NCBI GenBank assembly: GCA_007988785.1
Contig: BJUU01000003.1
Coordinates: forward strand, 124,001 to 188,000
Reading direction: 5' to 3'
DNA from: Agrococcus baldri
GTDB taxonomy: Bacteria; Actinomycetota; Actinomycetes; Actinomycetales; Microbacteriaceae
Length of the DNA: 64,000 nt
Part shown: positions 8,867 to 16,011 of the stretch, piece by piece
How the letters are laid out: the number at the start of each line of letters is the position of its first letter
Position numbering within the stretch: position 1 is the first letter of the stretch
Position numbers and translations under genes: made by a program
The notes under the pieces: model-generated
Seen by the model: the letters and a program-made list of their open reading frames with translations, nothing else
Told to the model about the DNA's origin: nothing
The model's database searches: none

Positions 8867-8913
8867 AGCGCAAGCCTAGGACACCAAGTTCCTTGTGGTA
8901 TCGAAAGTCGGGA
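8867..8913 (-). promoter_or_regulatory. yajQ promoter region, template of the scar repeats
   Basis: TAGGCT (8873-8878, minus strand) lies six bases before the ATG. The region up to about 8913 is repeated with few changes at 10548-10590, so the duplicated block includes the promoter as well as the first codons. Confidence 0.6.
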
Positions 8914-9123
8914 GAGCGGCCGGCGCGGTTGCTTCAGCGCGGCGTATTCATGGGATGACGGTGCTGGTGCCTGCGTGCGATCCGCTCGCTCTACCCTGGT
9001 CTCATGCTCGACCCCGATCGCCAGGTCTCCGTGCTCGGAACGCGATGCGCAGAGGCGACACCGTGGTCCTCACGTCCACGCCGCGGCCGCCAACGACGCC
9101 ACGCGGTCGAGGAGCTCCCACCA

Positions 9124-9579
9124 ATGCGCTTTCTCGATTGGACGGTCGACGGTGAGCCCGTTCGCGACTGGTTCGCGGTTAAGGGGTTCAAGCGTTTCGA
9201 AATCACCTGGATGGTCGAGGGCTCTCCAAAGCGGGACTTGATGATCTCCGAGAATCGCGATCGCCCCATGGTTGATGCGAGCTTGATGGCGTTGTTGCCA
9301 GATTGCGGACTTCCACTGGATCGCGACGTCCATTTCAACGACGGACGCGTCGCCATCCTCTACTGCGACGCCTGCGGGGAGCTCTCCTGCGGTGCGCTGA
9401 CTGCTGAAGTGCGCGCCACTGACAGCACGGTGCAGTGGCGCAACCTCACGTACCAGGACGCCACTTCCGGCGAGTTCTGGCCGGACATGCCGCGGCGCGA
9501 TGTCACCTTCGAGCGCTCAGCGTACGAAGCAACAGTGCGCGGACTCCTGACTGAGTGGGAGAGGCGAGATCACGAATGA
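9124..9579 (+). CDS. Hypothetical protein with CxxC...C motif (scar cassette 1)
   Basis: A 151-residue cytoplasmic protein of unknown function. The centre carries YCDACGELSCGALTAEV, a cysteine pattern that I recall from small uncharacterised actinobacterial proteins. Start choice: GAGGAG lies eight bases before the ATG at 9124, and MRFLDWTVDGEP looks like a natural N-terminus. The frame is also open from an ATG at 9004, which follows TACCCT by six bases and so could be a leaderless start adding 40 residues of unusual composition. Base composition is visibly lower in GC than the flanks. The gene lies between yajQ and the first yajQ scar. Confidence 0.6.
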   Translation: MRFLDWTVDGEPVRDWFAVKGFKRFEITWMVEGSPKRDLMISENRDRPMVDASLMALLPDCGLPLDRDVHFNDGRVAILYCDACGELSCGALTAEVRATDSTVQWRNLTYQDATSGEFWPDMPRRDVTFERSAYEATVRGLLTEWERRDHE

Positions 9580-9652
9580 CCTCCGAAGTCACCCCCTAAG
9601 ACAACACCTCGTCGAACGAGGAATCTGCCATGCCCCGATCCTAGGCGACCCG
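9580..9652 (-). pseudogene. yajQ 5' remnant, scar B (start 9631)
   Basis: On the minus strand an ATG at 9631 reads MADSSFDEVLS and then stops, an obvious relative of the yajQ opening MANDSSFDVV. The promoter-like TAGGAT lies six bases before the ATG. The block around 9611-9652 is nearly identical to scar D (11523-11564). Only the promoter and about ten codons survive. Confidence 0.65.
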
Positions 9653-9777
9653 CCCGCCCGCCGCGGTCGGACCCGGAAGCTCTCACCGTCCCGCCTGACT
9701 TGGCCAGATGCCGAGGTGTAGTGACGTCAGTCGCCTCGGACGCAACTCGTCCCGACCTCGTCTGGCATGCTCAGCAT

Positions 9778-10293
9778 GTGCAGACGGAAGAGTCGGGGTA
9801 CCGCGTGCGTTTCCCTGCACGCTTCGCCGTTTACTTCTGGCTCGCGCTGCTGTTGTGGGCGGTGGTGCTTCTCGGAAGCTGGTGGTGGTTGGGGCCCGCG
9901 GGCGCGGGTGCGGCGGCTGCTGTCCTGCTACTTGTCGTCTGGGGCGTGTTGCGCAGCGGCGTCGACATCCGCGCTGATCGCTCGGTGCGTGCCGTGGATG
10001 GATTTCGCACGCGCCGGATGAGTGGCAATGAGGTCGCCCGGTTCATCGCGGTTGACAACGTGTCGTTGCTTGCTGGCGGCGTACTTGGACTGAACGGTGG
10101 CGGGTTCATGCCAGACCGACTCGGAATGGAGTTGCATGACGGCCGAACGATCACGCTGCAATGGTGCTTCGCGAACCCGGATTCCGTCCGCGAGATCTGC
10201 AGACAGCTCAATCGGGTGCTGCAAGGCCAAACCGTCGAGCGCATGACGCGTGGCCGCCACGCGCGCGGGAACGGACTGACCACCGACTCGTAG
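9778..10293 (+). CDS. Hypothetical two-helix membrane protein (scar cassette 2)
   Basis: A 171-residue protein. Two membrane segments near the N-terminus (FAVYFWLALLLWAVVLLGSWWWL and GAAAAVLLLVVWGVL) are followed by a ~100-residue soluble part that could fold like a bacterial PH domain; this is inference from layout only. The GTG at 9778 is six bases after CATGCT, so leaderless initiation is likely, and upstream in-frame codons lack a good start context. Codon choice is less GC-biased than in the core genes. It lies alone between scars B and C. Function unknown. Confidence 0.6.
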   Translation: MQTEESGYRVRFPARFAVYFWLALLLWAVVLLGSWWWLGPAGAGAAAAVLLLVVWGVLRSGVDIRADRSVRAVDGFRTRRMSGNEVARFIAVDNVSLLAGGVLGLNGGGFMPDRLGMELHDGRTITLQWCFANPDSVREICRQLNRVLQGQTVERMTRGRHARGNGLTTDS

Positions 10294-10499
10294 GTGGCTG
10301 GGTCCGCACGGCTTGGGTTGTGACGCGGAGGGTCACCCTCAACCCGCCCGAGCCGACCTGGCTGATAGTTGCGTGCGAGCGGAGGGCGTACGAGGCAATC
10401 GGTCTCGGCGTGGCCGAGTGAGGAGCCGGACGCGGTGCGCGCTCGCTGCGTCGGTCGGCGAAGTGACGCTCAGCTTGCGTCGGTCAACCGAATCGCAGG
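10294..10499. other. Gene-free stretch before scar C
   Basis: No convincing gene. A frame on the plus strand ends at 10421 with WLIVACERRAYEAIGLGVAE, which looks more protein-like than random and could be the tail of a lost gene, but it has no start or ribosome site. The remainder shows nothing recognisable. Confidence 0.35.
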
Positions 10500-10590
10500 T
10501 GTCGACCGTTTGGAGGCGACCACATCGAAACGCGAGTCGCTTGCCATAGCGCAAGCTAGATCACCGAGTTCCTTGCGGTAGAGAAAGCAG
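10500..10590 (-). pseudogene. yajQ 5' remnant, scar C (start 10547)
   Basis: On the minus strand ATG 10547 reads MASDSRFDVVASKRST. The alignment with intact yajQ continues into the promoter region (10548-10590), including the shared CACC.AGTTCCTTG.GGTA block. It shares with scar D a GTCGACCGTT.GGA.GCGAC segment a few codons into the gene. Downstream the frame loses similarity. Confidence 0.7.
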
Positions 10591-10615
10591 TCTCTGTCTC
10601 GGCTACTTTGGCCTC

Positions 10616-10933
10616 ATGTGGAGGGATACTCGTCGAGCGATTGGCGACAGCAGGCGCATCCTGGATGAGCTGCTGCCGTCGCCGGAGCTGCCATCGCCGG
10701 AGGTTCTTCCCGAAGATTGTGATCCTGCACTCGAACGCCTGGTGACCGGCGTCTACCTCTCGCAGGCGGCTCTTGCCTCGTCGTTGACCACGGCGCGCAC
10801 GAGCGACGGCGCGAACCGCCGCGGAGAGCTGGCGGCCAACCTCCGACTGCTCGCTGTTGACGCCGCCAACCTAGAGCTCAGTCGGATCAGATCAGGGTTG
10901 CTGGAAGCTGCCGGTGCCCTTGATCCATCCTAG
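10616..10933 (+). CDS. Small hypothetical protein (scar cassette 3, first gene)
   Basis: A 105-residue soluble protein, mostly predicted helix, with a proline-rich hinge (ELLPSPELPSPEVLPED) near residues 20-35. No family recognised. The ATG follows TACTTT by exactly six bases, a clear leaderless arrangement. The gene begins only 69 bases from the yajQ scar C start on the opposite strand, as genes next to yajQ would. Lower GC than the core genes. Confidence 0.55.
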   Translation: MWRDTRRAIGDSRRILDELLPSPELPSPEVLPEDCDPALERLVTGVYLSQAALASSLTTARTSDGANRRGELAANLRLLAVDAANLELSRIRSGLLEAAGALDPS

Positions 10934-11005
10934 CTCGATCGGGTCGCGTCGCTCGGTGAGGTCGTCCGGCACCACCGCTGACCGCTTGCTGATTGACTGC
11001 TGCTC

Positions 11006-11440
11006 GTGAGCGCACGAGAGACTGCCGACCTCGAGTCGCTCGTCACGCGCTGCCCGCCGCTCGCAGAGGGTGTGCAGATCAAGGGCGAACGACGAGATGA
11101 CGGCTACTACGCGACGGTCGTCCGAGACTCGAGTGGGTTCGCGTGCACAATCGACGACAGCACCGTGGGGTGCTACTTCCTGGAGTATCCAGACGGGAAC
11201 GTCGGAGCCGAGCTCTCGATCGAGCACCATGTCGTCGAGGGCTTCCTGCAGCGGCTCGGGCGCGAGCCGCTCTATCTCTACGAGGAGCGCACGTGGCCGC
11301 TGTCGGTCGTGCACTGGCTCGAGTTCGGCGATGGACACGTTCCGTCGGCCTTCATCGGTCGCAACACGACGATCGACCGATGGCTGACGGCACTGCCCTG
11401 GACATCTCGCAAGCGGACCCTGGTGGATTCAGGTAGTTGA
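11006..11440 (+). CDS. Hypothetical protein (scar cassette 3, second gene)
   Basis: A 144-residue soluble protein of unknown function, with a mixed alpha/beta look and two cysteines (residues ~46 and ~55). The GTG start (MSARETADLESLV) has no obvious ribosome site. It begins 72 bases after the previous small gene and may share its transcript. Size, isolation and acidic character are like immunity proteins of toxin systems, but no partner toxin is nearby, so this is only a suggestion. Confidence 0.5.
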   Translation: MSARETADLESLVTRCPPLAEGVQIKGERRDDGYYATVVRDSSGFACTIDDSTVGCYFLEYPDGNVGAELSIEHHVVEGFLQRLGREPLYLYEERTWPLSVVHWLEFGDGHVPSAFIGRNTTIDRWLTALPWTSRKRTLVDSGS

Positions 11441-11489
11441 GCGCGAACTGAACAGCTCAGCGGTGCACAGCGCGAAGATTGGCGATCGG

Positions 11490-11565
11490 TTGTGACGATG
11501 TCGACCGTTCGGATGCGACTACATCGAACGAGGAATCTGCCATGCCCCGATCCTAGGCGACCCTG
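11490..11565 (-). pseudogene. yajQ 5' remnant, scar D (start 11543)
   Basis: On the minus strand ATG 11543 reads MADSSFDVVASERSTSS, then loses similarity to YajQ. TAGGAT lies six bases before the ATG. About 42 bases around the start match scar B almost exactly, while the codons after the start match scar C, linking all remnants to one ancestor. Confidence 0.7.
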
Positions 11566-11640
11566 CTGCGGTGTGGCCCGGCGCACCCGCTCGGCCTCGC
11601 CGAGCGGCGCGCGCGTCGGGCCCGCGCGCCCCGGCGTCCA
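11566..11640. other. Non-coding stretch before the inverted-repeat block
   Basis: No gene. A GC-rich local palindrome (CGCTCGGCCTCGCCGAGCG, 11589-11607) is visible; nothing else is recognised. Confidence 0.3.
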
Positions 11641-11820
11641 TTGGCGCCTTCCGCGTTCGAGTGGCGGCGTGTGCGTCTGAGTGGCGGCTTGTGCGTCTGA
11701 GTGGCGGCTCAAGTCGCCACGCACGTTCGGGAGCCGCCACTCACGTTCGGGAGCCGCCACTCACGTTCGGGAGCCGCCACTCAGGTTCGGGAGGCGCCAC
11801 TCACCATCGGGAGGCGCCAA
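11641..11820. repeat. 180-bp inverted-repeat block made of ~20-bp units
   Basis: The outer ends are TTGGCGCC (11641) and GGCGCCAA (11813-11820). The left half holds GAGTGGCGGC units spaced 20 bases apart. The right half holds four units of the complementary AGCCGCCACTC spaced by CACGTTCGGG-type linkers. The whole can fold into one large cruciform with many slipped alternatives. It lies between scar D and the tRNA-Tyr terminator and has no coding capacity. Confidence 0.8.
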
Positions 11821-11847
11821 TGGGTAGGGGAGGGGCGGCGGAGACGA

Positions 11848-11875
11848 CGAAGCCCCGCGCGATGACGGGGCTTCG
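11848..11875 (-). terminator. Intrinsic terminator of tRNA-Tyr
   Basis: A perfect ten-base stem CGAAGCCCCG / CGGGGCTTCG with an eight-base loop lies just past the tRNA-Tyr 3' end on the minus strand. The stem is followed by a weak T-containing tail. Confidence 0.75.
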
Positions 11876-11881
11876 AAAACG

Positions 11882-11963
11882 TGGCGAGTGAGGGATTCGA
11901 ACCCCCGAAGGCTGAGCCGTCTGATTTACAGTCAGATCCCTTTGGCCGCTAGGGTAACTCGCC
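11882..11963 (-). tRNA. tRNA-Tyr (GTA)
   Basis: A class II tRNA of 82 bases. The acceptor stem is GGCGAGT/ACTCGCC. The anticodon loop CTGTAAA inside CTGA..TCAG gives anticodon GTA. A long variable arm (CGGCTCAGCCTTCG) and the TTCGAAT T-loop are clear. CCA is not encoded. Its 3' end faces the scar and repeat region. Confidence 0.95.
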
Positions 11964-12054
11964 GTGGCCAGACATGGCCGTCGTCCAGCATACATGGCTC
12001 ACAGGCCGCGCGACGACCTCCGCGGGCACCCGCGGCCGGCGCTAGATTCGAGGC

Positions 12055-12858
12055 ATGCGCGAGCTCCACGACCTGCTCGTCGGCCTCGCTGTCGACGCCG
12101 CGACCCTCGCCCGCAGCCGCCGCGAGGCGGGCGTCACGATCGCCGCGAGCAAGTCGAGCCTCGTCGACATCGTCACCGAGGCCGACCGCGAGGTCGAGCG
12201 CCTGGTCGTCGACCGCATCCGCGCCGCCCGGCCCGACGACGGCATCCTCGGCGAGGAGGGCACGAGCATCCCAGGCACCTCCGGCCTCACCTGGGTGATC
12301 GACCCGATCGACGGCACCGTCAACTACCTCTACGACATCCCTGCCTACGCGGTCTCGATCGCACTGGTCGAGGGCGACCCCGACCCGAAGACGTGGCGCG
12401 CGCTCTCCGGCGCCGTCGTCGATGCCGCATCCGGCACGCTGTACGAGGCGCAGCGCGGCGGCGGGGCGAAGCGCGACGGCCGTGAGATCAGGGTGGCGGA
12501 TGCGGTGCCCGCCGAGATCGCACTGGTCGGCACCGGCTTCGGGTACGACGCGCGGCGCCGAGAGCGGCAGGCCGCGGTTGTGCAGGGCCTGATCGGCTCC
12601 GTGCGCGACATCCGCCGCATCGGCTCTGCCGCGCTGGACCTCGCGTCGGTCGCGAGCGGCCGGCTCAACGCCTACTTCGAGCGCGGCCTGCAGCCCTGGG
12701 ACATGGCCGCCGGTGCACTGCTGGTGCAGGAGGCGGGCGGTGCCGTGCGCGGCTGGGGCGGGGTGCCGGCGAGCACCGACTTCCTGCTGGCCGCTGCCCC
12801 CGCGCTCGCCGACGAGCTGGCCGCGCTGCTCGAGCCGCTGCGCCCGAATGAGGTCTAG
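12055..12858 (+). CDS. Inositol monophosphatase family protein
   Basis: A 267-residue Mg-dependent phosphatase. The metal site is complete: GEEG (E67/E68), WVIDPIDGT (D83, D86) and WDMAAG (D216). The family includes inositol-1-phosphatase, histidinol phosphatase and fructose-1,6-bisphosphatase-like enzymes. In Actinobacteria it can supply inositol for phospholipids and mycothiol, or act as HisN; the context does not decide. The ATG is six bases after TAGATT (12043-12048) with no ribosome site, so it is probably leaderless. Confidence 0.9.
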   Translation: MRELHDLLVGLAVDAATLARSRREAGVTIAASKSSLVDIVTEADREVERLVVDRIRAARPDDGILGEEGTSIPGTSGLTWVIDPIDGTVNYLYDIPAYAVSIALVEGDPDPKTWRALSGAVVDAASGTLYEAQRGGGAKRDGREIRVADAVPAEIALVGTGFGYDARRRERQAAVVQGLIGSVRDIRRIGSAALDLASVASGRLNAYFERGLQPWDMAAGALLVQEAGGAVRGWGGVPASTDFLLAAAPALADELAALLEPLRPNEV

Positions 12859-12861
12859 ACC

Positions 12862-12890
12862 TTGCGACGTCGTTACCATTCCGTTATCTT
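12862..12890 (+). promoter_or_regulatory. Promoter TTGCGA-N17-TATCTT for the M23 peptidase gene
   Basis: A well-spaced -35/-10 pair lies in the only AT-rich patch of the intergenic region. The start point would be near 12897, leaving a leader of about 145 bases before the GTG at 13042. No known riboswitch was recognised in that leader. Confidence 0.55.
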
Positions 12891-13041
12891 TGACTGTCGG
12901 ACTTCGCAGAGCTCGCGTCCCCAGCGCGTCCTTTGCACCCGACTGCCGGTTCATGCGACTATCGAACACGGCAAGGCCGCCAGTAGCCCATCCGAGCGCT
13001 GTGCGGCCGGAACCCACCCAGATCTGTAGGACGGCCGAAGC

Positions 13042-14220
13042 GTGACGCATCCCACTCGACGAGCACTGCGCTCGTCTGCTGTGGACGCTGCGCGACCCGC
13101 CGAAGCGCTGCCCCTCACGCGCCGCGAGCTGCGCGAGCGCGAGCGCGCCGCCGAGGCTGTCGCCCTCAACGCGAACGAGGCGCGCGCCGCAGAGCGCGTC
13201 ACCGTCGTGCAGGGCTCTGCGCCGCTGTACACCAGCCGCCGTGACATGCGCGAAGCGGCGACGCGGGTCGCCCGCGAGCTCTCGGTGAGCATGGCGACCC
13301 CCACCTACACGGCCCCCATCATCACCATCGACGCGCCCTCGCTGGGCAACGGCGGCGAGTCCGTGCCGGGCGTCCGCCCCGCTCGTCCCTTCTCGCCGCG
13401 CATCGTGCGCCAGGCGCCGGTGGCGCCGCCCTCGCGCCCCGCTCGCAGCGCCCGCCGCCTCGCGCAGAAGATCACCGCCGCCGGCGCGCTCCTGTTCATC
13501 GGCTCGCTCGTCGTCGTGACCTCCCTCCCGGCGCAGGCCGTGCAGCCCGCCGCCGGCATCGACCCCGATGTCGCCGAGATCCACGACGTGCAGACGCTCG
13601 AGAGCGTGACCGGAGAGGCCACCACCTACTTCGCGCGCGACAATATCACGGTCAACGACCAGATCGCGGCCGCGCGCATGTCTGAGGGCGAGCGCGCCGC
13701 CTACCAGGCGGTCGCCGACAGCGAGTCGCCCGGAGCCTCCTACACCGGCGACCCCGCGTTCCCGGCGGTCTGGGACATGCTCAGCACCGGTGTCGTGCAG
13801 ACGCCGTTCCCGGACATGGACCAGGTGCCCATGTCGAGCCAGTTCGGCTACCGGCCCGGTGGCTTCCACGGCGGCAGCGACCTGACCCCCGGCGTCGGCA
13901 CCGAGATCCGTCCGATCGCCAACGGCGTCGTCTCCGCCGTCTGGCAGGGCAACAACCCCGGCGGTGGCGGCTACGCGGTGTTCATCGACCACAACATCGA
14001 CGGACAGTTCGTGCAGTCCTGGTACGCGCACATGATGCCCGGCTCGATCAACGTCGAGGTCGGCCAGGTCGTCGACATCACCGACGTGCTCGGCCAGGTC
14101 GGCAGCTCCGGCCGCTCGACCGGCCCGCACCTGCACCTCGAGCTCAAGAACGACGATTACGTGTCGTTCGACCCGATGCTGTGGCTGCAGACGCGCGAGA
14201 TGAACCTCGAGTACCGCTAG
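13042..14220 (+). CDS. M23 family peptidase (LytM-like), membrane-anchored
   Basis: A 392-residue cell-wall endopeptidase. The basic cytoplasmic N-terminus has arginine-rich helices (residues 1-140). One membrane segment follows (~144-163, ending SLPAQAV), then a linker and a C-terminal M23 domain. Zinc ligands are visible: H276 and D280 in HGGSDL, and H363/H365 in HLHLE. It should cleave peptidoglycan cross-bridges outside the membrane. Either the hydrophobic segment is a late signal peptide cleaved after AQA or it anchors the enzyme. The stop codon shares the CTAG palindrome with the convergent alpha-glucosidase. Confidence 0.9.
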   Translation: MTHPTRRALRSSAVDAARPAEALPLTRRELRERERAAEAVALNANEARAAERVTVVQGSAPLYTSRRDMREAATRVARELSVSMATPTYTAPIITIDAPSLGNGGESVPGVRPARPFSPRIVRQAPVAPPSRPARSARRLAQKITAAGALLFIGSLVVVTSLPAQAVQPAAGIDPDVAEIHDVQTLESVTGEATTYFARDNITVNDQIAAARMSEGERAAYQAVADSESPGASYTGDPAFPAVWDMLSTGVVQTPFPDMDQVPMSSQFGYRPGGFHGGSDLTPGVGTEIRPIANGVVSAVWQGNNPGGGGYAVFIDHNIDGQFVQSWYAHMMPGSINVEVGQVVDITDVLGQVGSSGRSTGPHLHLELKNDDYVSFDPMLWLQTREMNLEYR

Positions 14221-15869
14221 CTCGTCCTGACCCAGACCACCTCGTCGGCCGCGAGCGACGCCGCGTCCAGCGGCGACGAGGTCAGCAGGATCTCGCCGCG
14301 CGGCACGTCGACCGCGTCGTGGCCGAGGTTGGCGACCACGGTCACCCGACCGTTGCGGAACGCCAGCGCCGTCGACCCGACGTCGAGCCACTCCAGCTCG
14401 CCCGTGCCCAGGCCCAGCTCGCGCCGCAGCCGCAGCGCGAGGCGATACAGCTCGAGGGTCGAGCCAGCGACATCCGCCTGCCCATCGCGCGCGAGCGCCG
14501 CCCACTCGGGCGGCTGCGGCAGCCACGACTCCCCGGTCGCGTTGAAGCCGTACGCCGGGGCATCCGCCTCCCAGGGGATCGGCACGCGGCAGCCGTCGCG
14601 CCCCCACAGCTCGCCCTGCGTGCGGGCGAAGGTCGGGTCCTGCCGCTGCTCGGGCTCGATCGCCGTCACCTCCGGCAGGCCCAGCTCCTCGCCCTGGTAG
14701 ACGTAGGCCCCGCCCGGCAGCGCGAGCATGAGCGCCGTCGCCGCGCGGCCGCGACGCAGCGACACGGTCGGGTCGGCCTTCGACGCCGAGGTCGGGCCGA
14801 TGCCCGCGCCGTGGGGCGGCGGCGGCACGAGCGCGAGGCGCGTGCGATGCCGGATGGTGTCGTGGTTCGAGAGCACCCAGGTCGGGGGAGCACCGACAGC
14901 ACCGAAGGCCTCGATCGACTCGTCGATCACCGTCCGCAGTTGCCTGGCGTCCCACGGCGTCTCCAGGTAGACGAAGTTGAAGGCCTGGTGCATCTCGTCC
15001 GGTCGCACGAAGCGCGCCATCTTCTCGAGCGGCTGCACCCACGCCTCCGCGCACAGCACCCGGTCGCCCTCGTACTCATCCAGCACCTCGTGCCAGCGGC
15101 GGTAGATCTCGTGCACGTGCTCCTGCCCGAAGAAGGGCGAGTCCATCGAGCCGGCTGCCACCTTCTCCTCGTCGACGTCGGGCAGCCCGGGCGCCTTCGC
15201 GTTGCCGTGCGCCACGTCGACGCGGAAGCCGTCGACGCCGCGGTCGAGCCAGAAGCGCAGCACGTCGACGAACATGTCCCCGACCTCCGGGTGGTTCCAG
15301 TCGAAGTCGGGCTGCGAGGTGTCGAACAGGTGCAGGTACCACTGGCCGTCCGGCACCCGCGTCCACGCCGGCCCGCCGAAGACGCTCTGCCAGTTGTTCG
15401 GCGGCAGCTCGCCATCCGAGCCTTTGCCGTCCCGGAAGATGTATCGCTCGCGGGCCTCGCTGCCCGCACCGGCGGCGAGCGCCTCGCGGAACCACTCGTG
15501 CTGATCGGAGGAGTGGTTCGGCACCAGGTCGACGATCACCCGCAGGCCGAGGCCGTGGGCCGTCTCGAGCATCCGGTCGAAGTCATCGAGCGTGCCGAAG
15601 ATCGGGTCGACGTCGCGGTAGTCGGCGACGTCGTAGCCGGCATCCTTCTGCGGCGAGCGGTAGAAGGGGCTCAGCCAGATGGCGTCGACGCCCAGCTCGG
15701 CGATCTGCGGCAGCCGCGAGGCGATGCCCGGCAGATCGCCGATGCCGTCGCCCGAGGCGTCCGCGAACGAGCGCGGGTAGATCTGGTAGATGACGGCGGA
15801 GCGCCACCACTCGGCCCCGGGGCCACCGGTGGTCTCTGGCACGACGGGCTGCGACGAGGCATCGGTCAT
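14217..15869 (-). CDS. Alpha-glucosidase / oligo-1,6-glucosidase (GH13)
   Basis: A 550-residue cytoplasmic GH13 enzyme. The barrel opens WWRSAVIYQIYPRSFAD and has DLVPNHSS, nucleophile D218 in GFRVDVAHG, acid/base E275 in LCAEAW and transition-state D337 in LSNHDTIRH. It should release glucose from maltodextrins, isomaltose or related oligosaccharides. V at position 219 after the nucleophile is a residue often linked to alpha-1,6 activity in this subgroup, so specificity is open. No sugar transporter or regulator is adjacent. Its stop overlaps that of the M23 gene on the other strand. Confidence 0.92.
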   Translation of the reverse strand: MTDASSQPVVPETTGGPGAEWWRSAVIYQIYPRSFADASGDGIGDLPGIASRLPQIAELGVDAIWLSPFYRSPQKDAGYDVADYRDVDPIFGTLDDFDRMLETAHGLGLRVIVDLVPNHSSDQHEWFREALAAGAGSEARERYIFRDGKGSDGELPPNNWQSVFGGPAWTRVPDGQWYLHLFDTSQPDFDWNHPEVGDMFVDVLRFWLDRGVDGFRVDVAHGNAKAPGLPDVDEEKVAAGSMDSPFFGQEHVHEIYRRWHEVLDEYEGDRVLCAEAWVQPLEKMARFVRPDEMHQAFNFVYLETPWDARQLRTVIDESIEAFGAVGAPPTWVLSNHDTIRHRTRLALVPPPPHGAGIGPTSASKADPTVSLRRGRAATALMLALPGGAYVYQGEELGLPEVTAIEPEQRQDPTFARTQGELWGRDGCRVPIPWEADAPAYGFNATGESWLPQPPEWAALARDGQADVAGSTLELYRLALRLRRELGLGTGELEWLDVGSTALAFRNGRVTVVANLGHDAVDVPRGEILLTSSPLDAASLAADEVVWVRTS

Positions 15870-16011
15870 GCATCCAGGCTATGCGGATGCGTCGGCGCAC
15901 GCACCGGGGGTCGGGAACCGGATTGTCACGACGACGCCTGCCGCCGGCGCTCGGGCTGTGGCAAGGTGGGGCCGTTCCCGCCAGCACCGTCGCCGCAGAG
16001 GAGAGCCCGCC

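Noticed and set aside
10161-10421. Frame ending WLIVACERRAYEAIGLGVAE
   Set aside because: The end looks protein-like, but most of the frame overlaps the membrane-protein gene, with no start signal. At best it is a gene remnant.
11641-11820. CRISPR array
   Set aside because: Units are ~20 bp, inverted about a centre, with no unique spacers and no cas genes.
8867-11881. Integration of the low-GC region at the tRNA-Tyr 3' end
   Set aside because: The tRNA 3' end faces the region, but no duplicate of it is seen near 8.9 kb and there is no integrase. The yajQ scars explain the structure better.
12897-13041. Possible riboswitch in the M23 peptidase leader
   Set aside because: Cell-wall hydrolase genes in Actinobacteria can carry c-di-AMP riboswitches, and the leader is long enough, but the conserved core could not be found by eye.
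11932-15054. A 1,040-codon open frame on the minus strand
   Set aside because: It runs antisense to the IMPase and M23 genes and into the GH13 gene in another frame. Its translation is low-complexity and rich in Arg, Gly and Ala, typical of shadow frames in GC-rich DNA.
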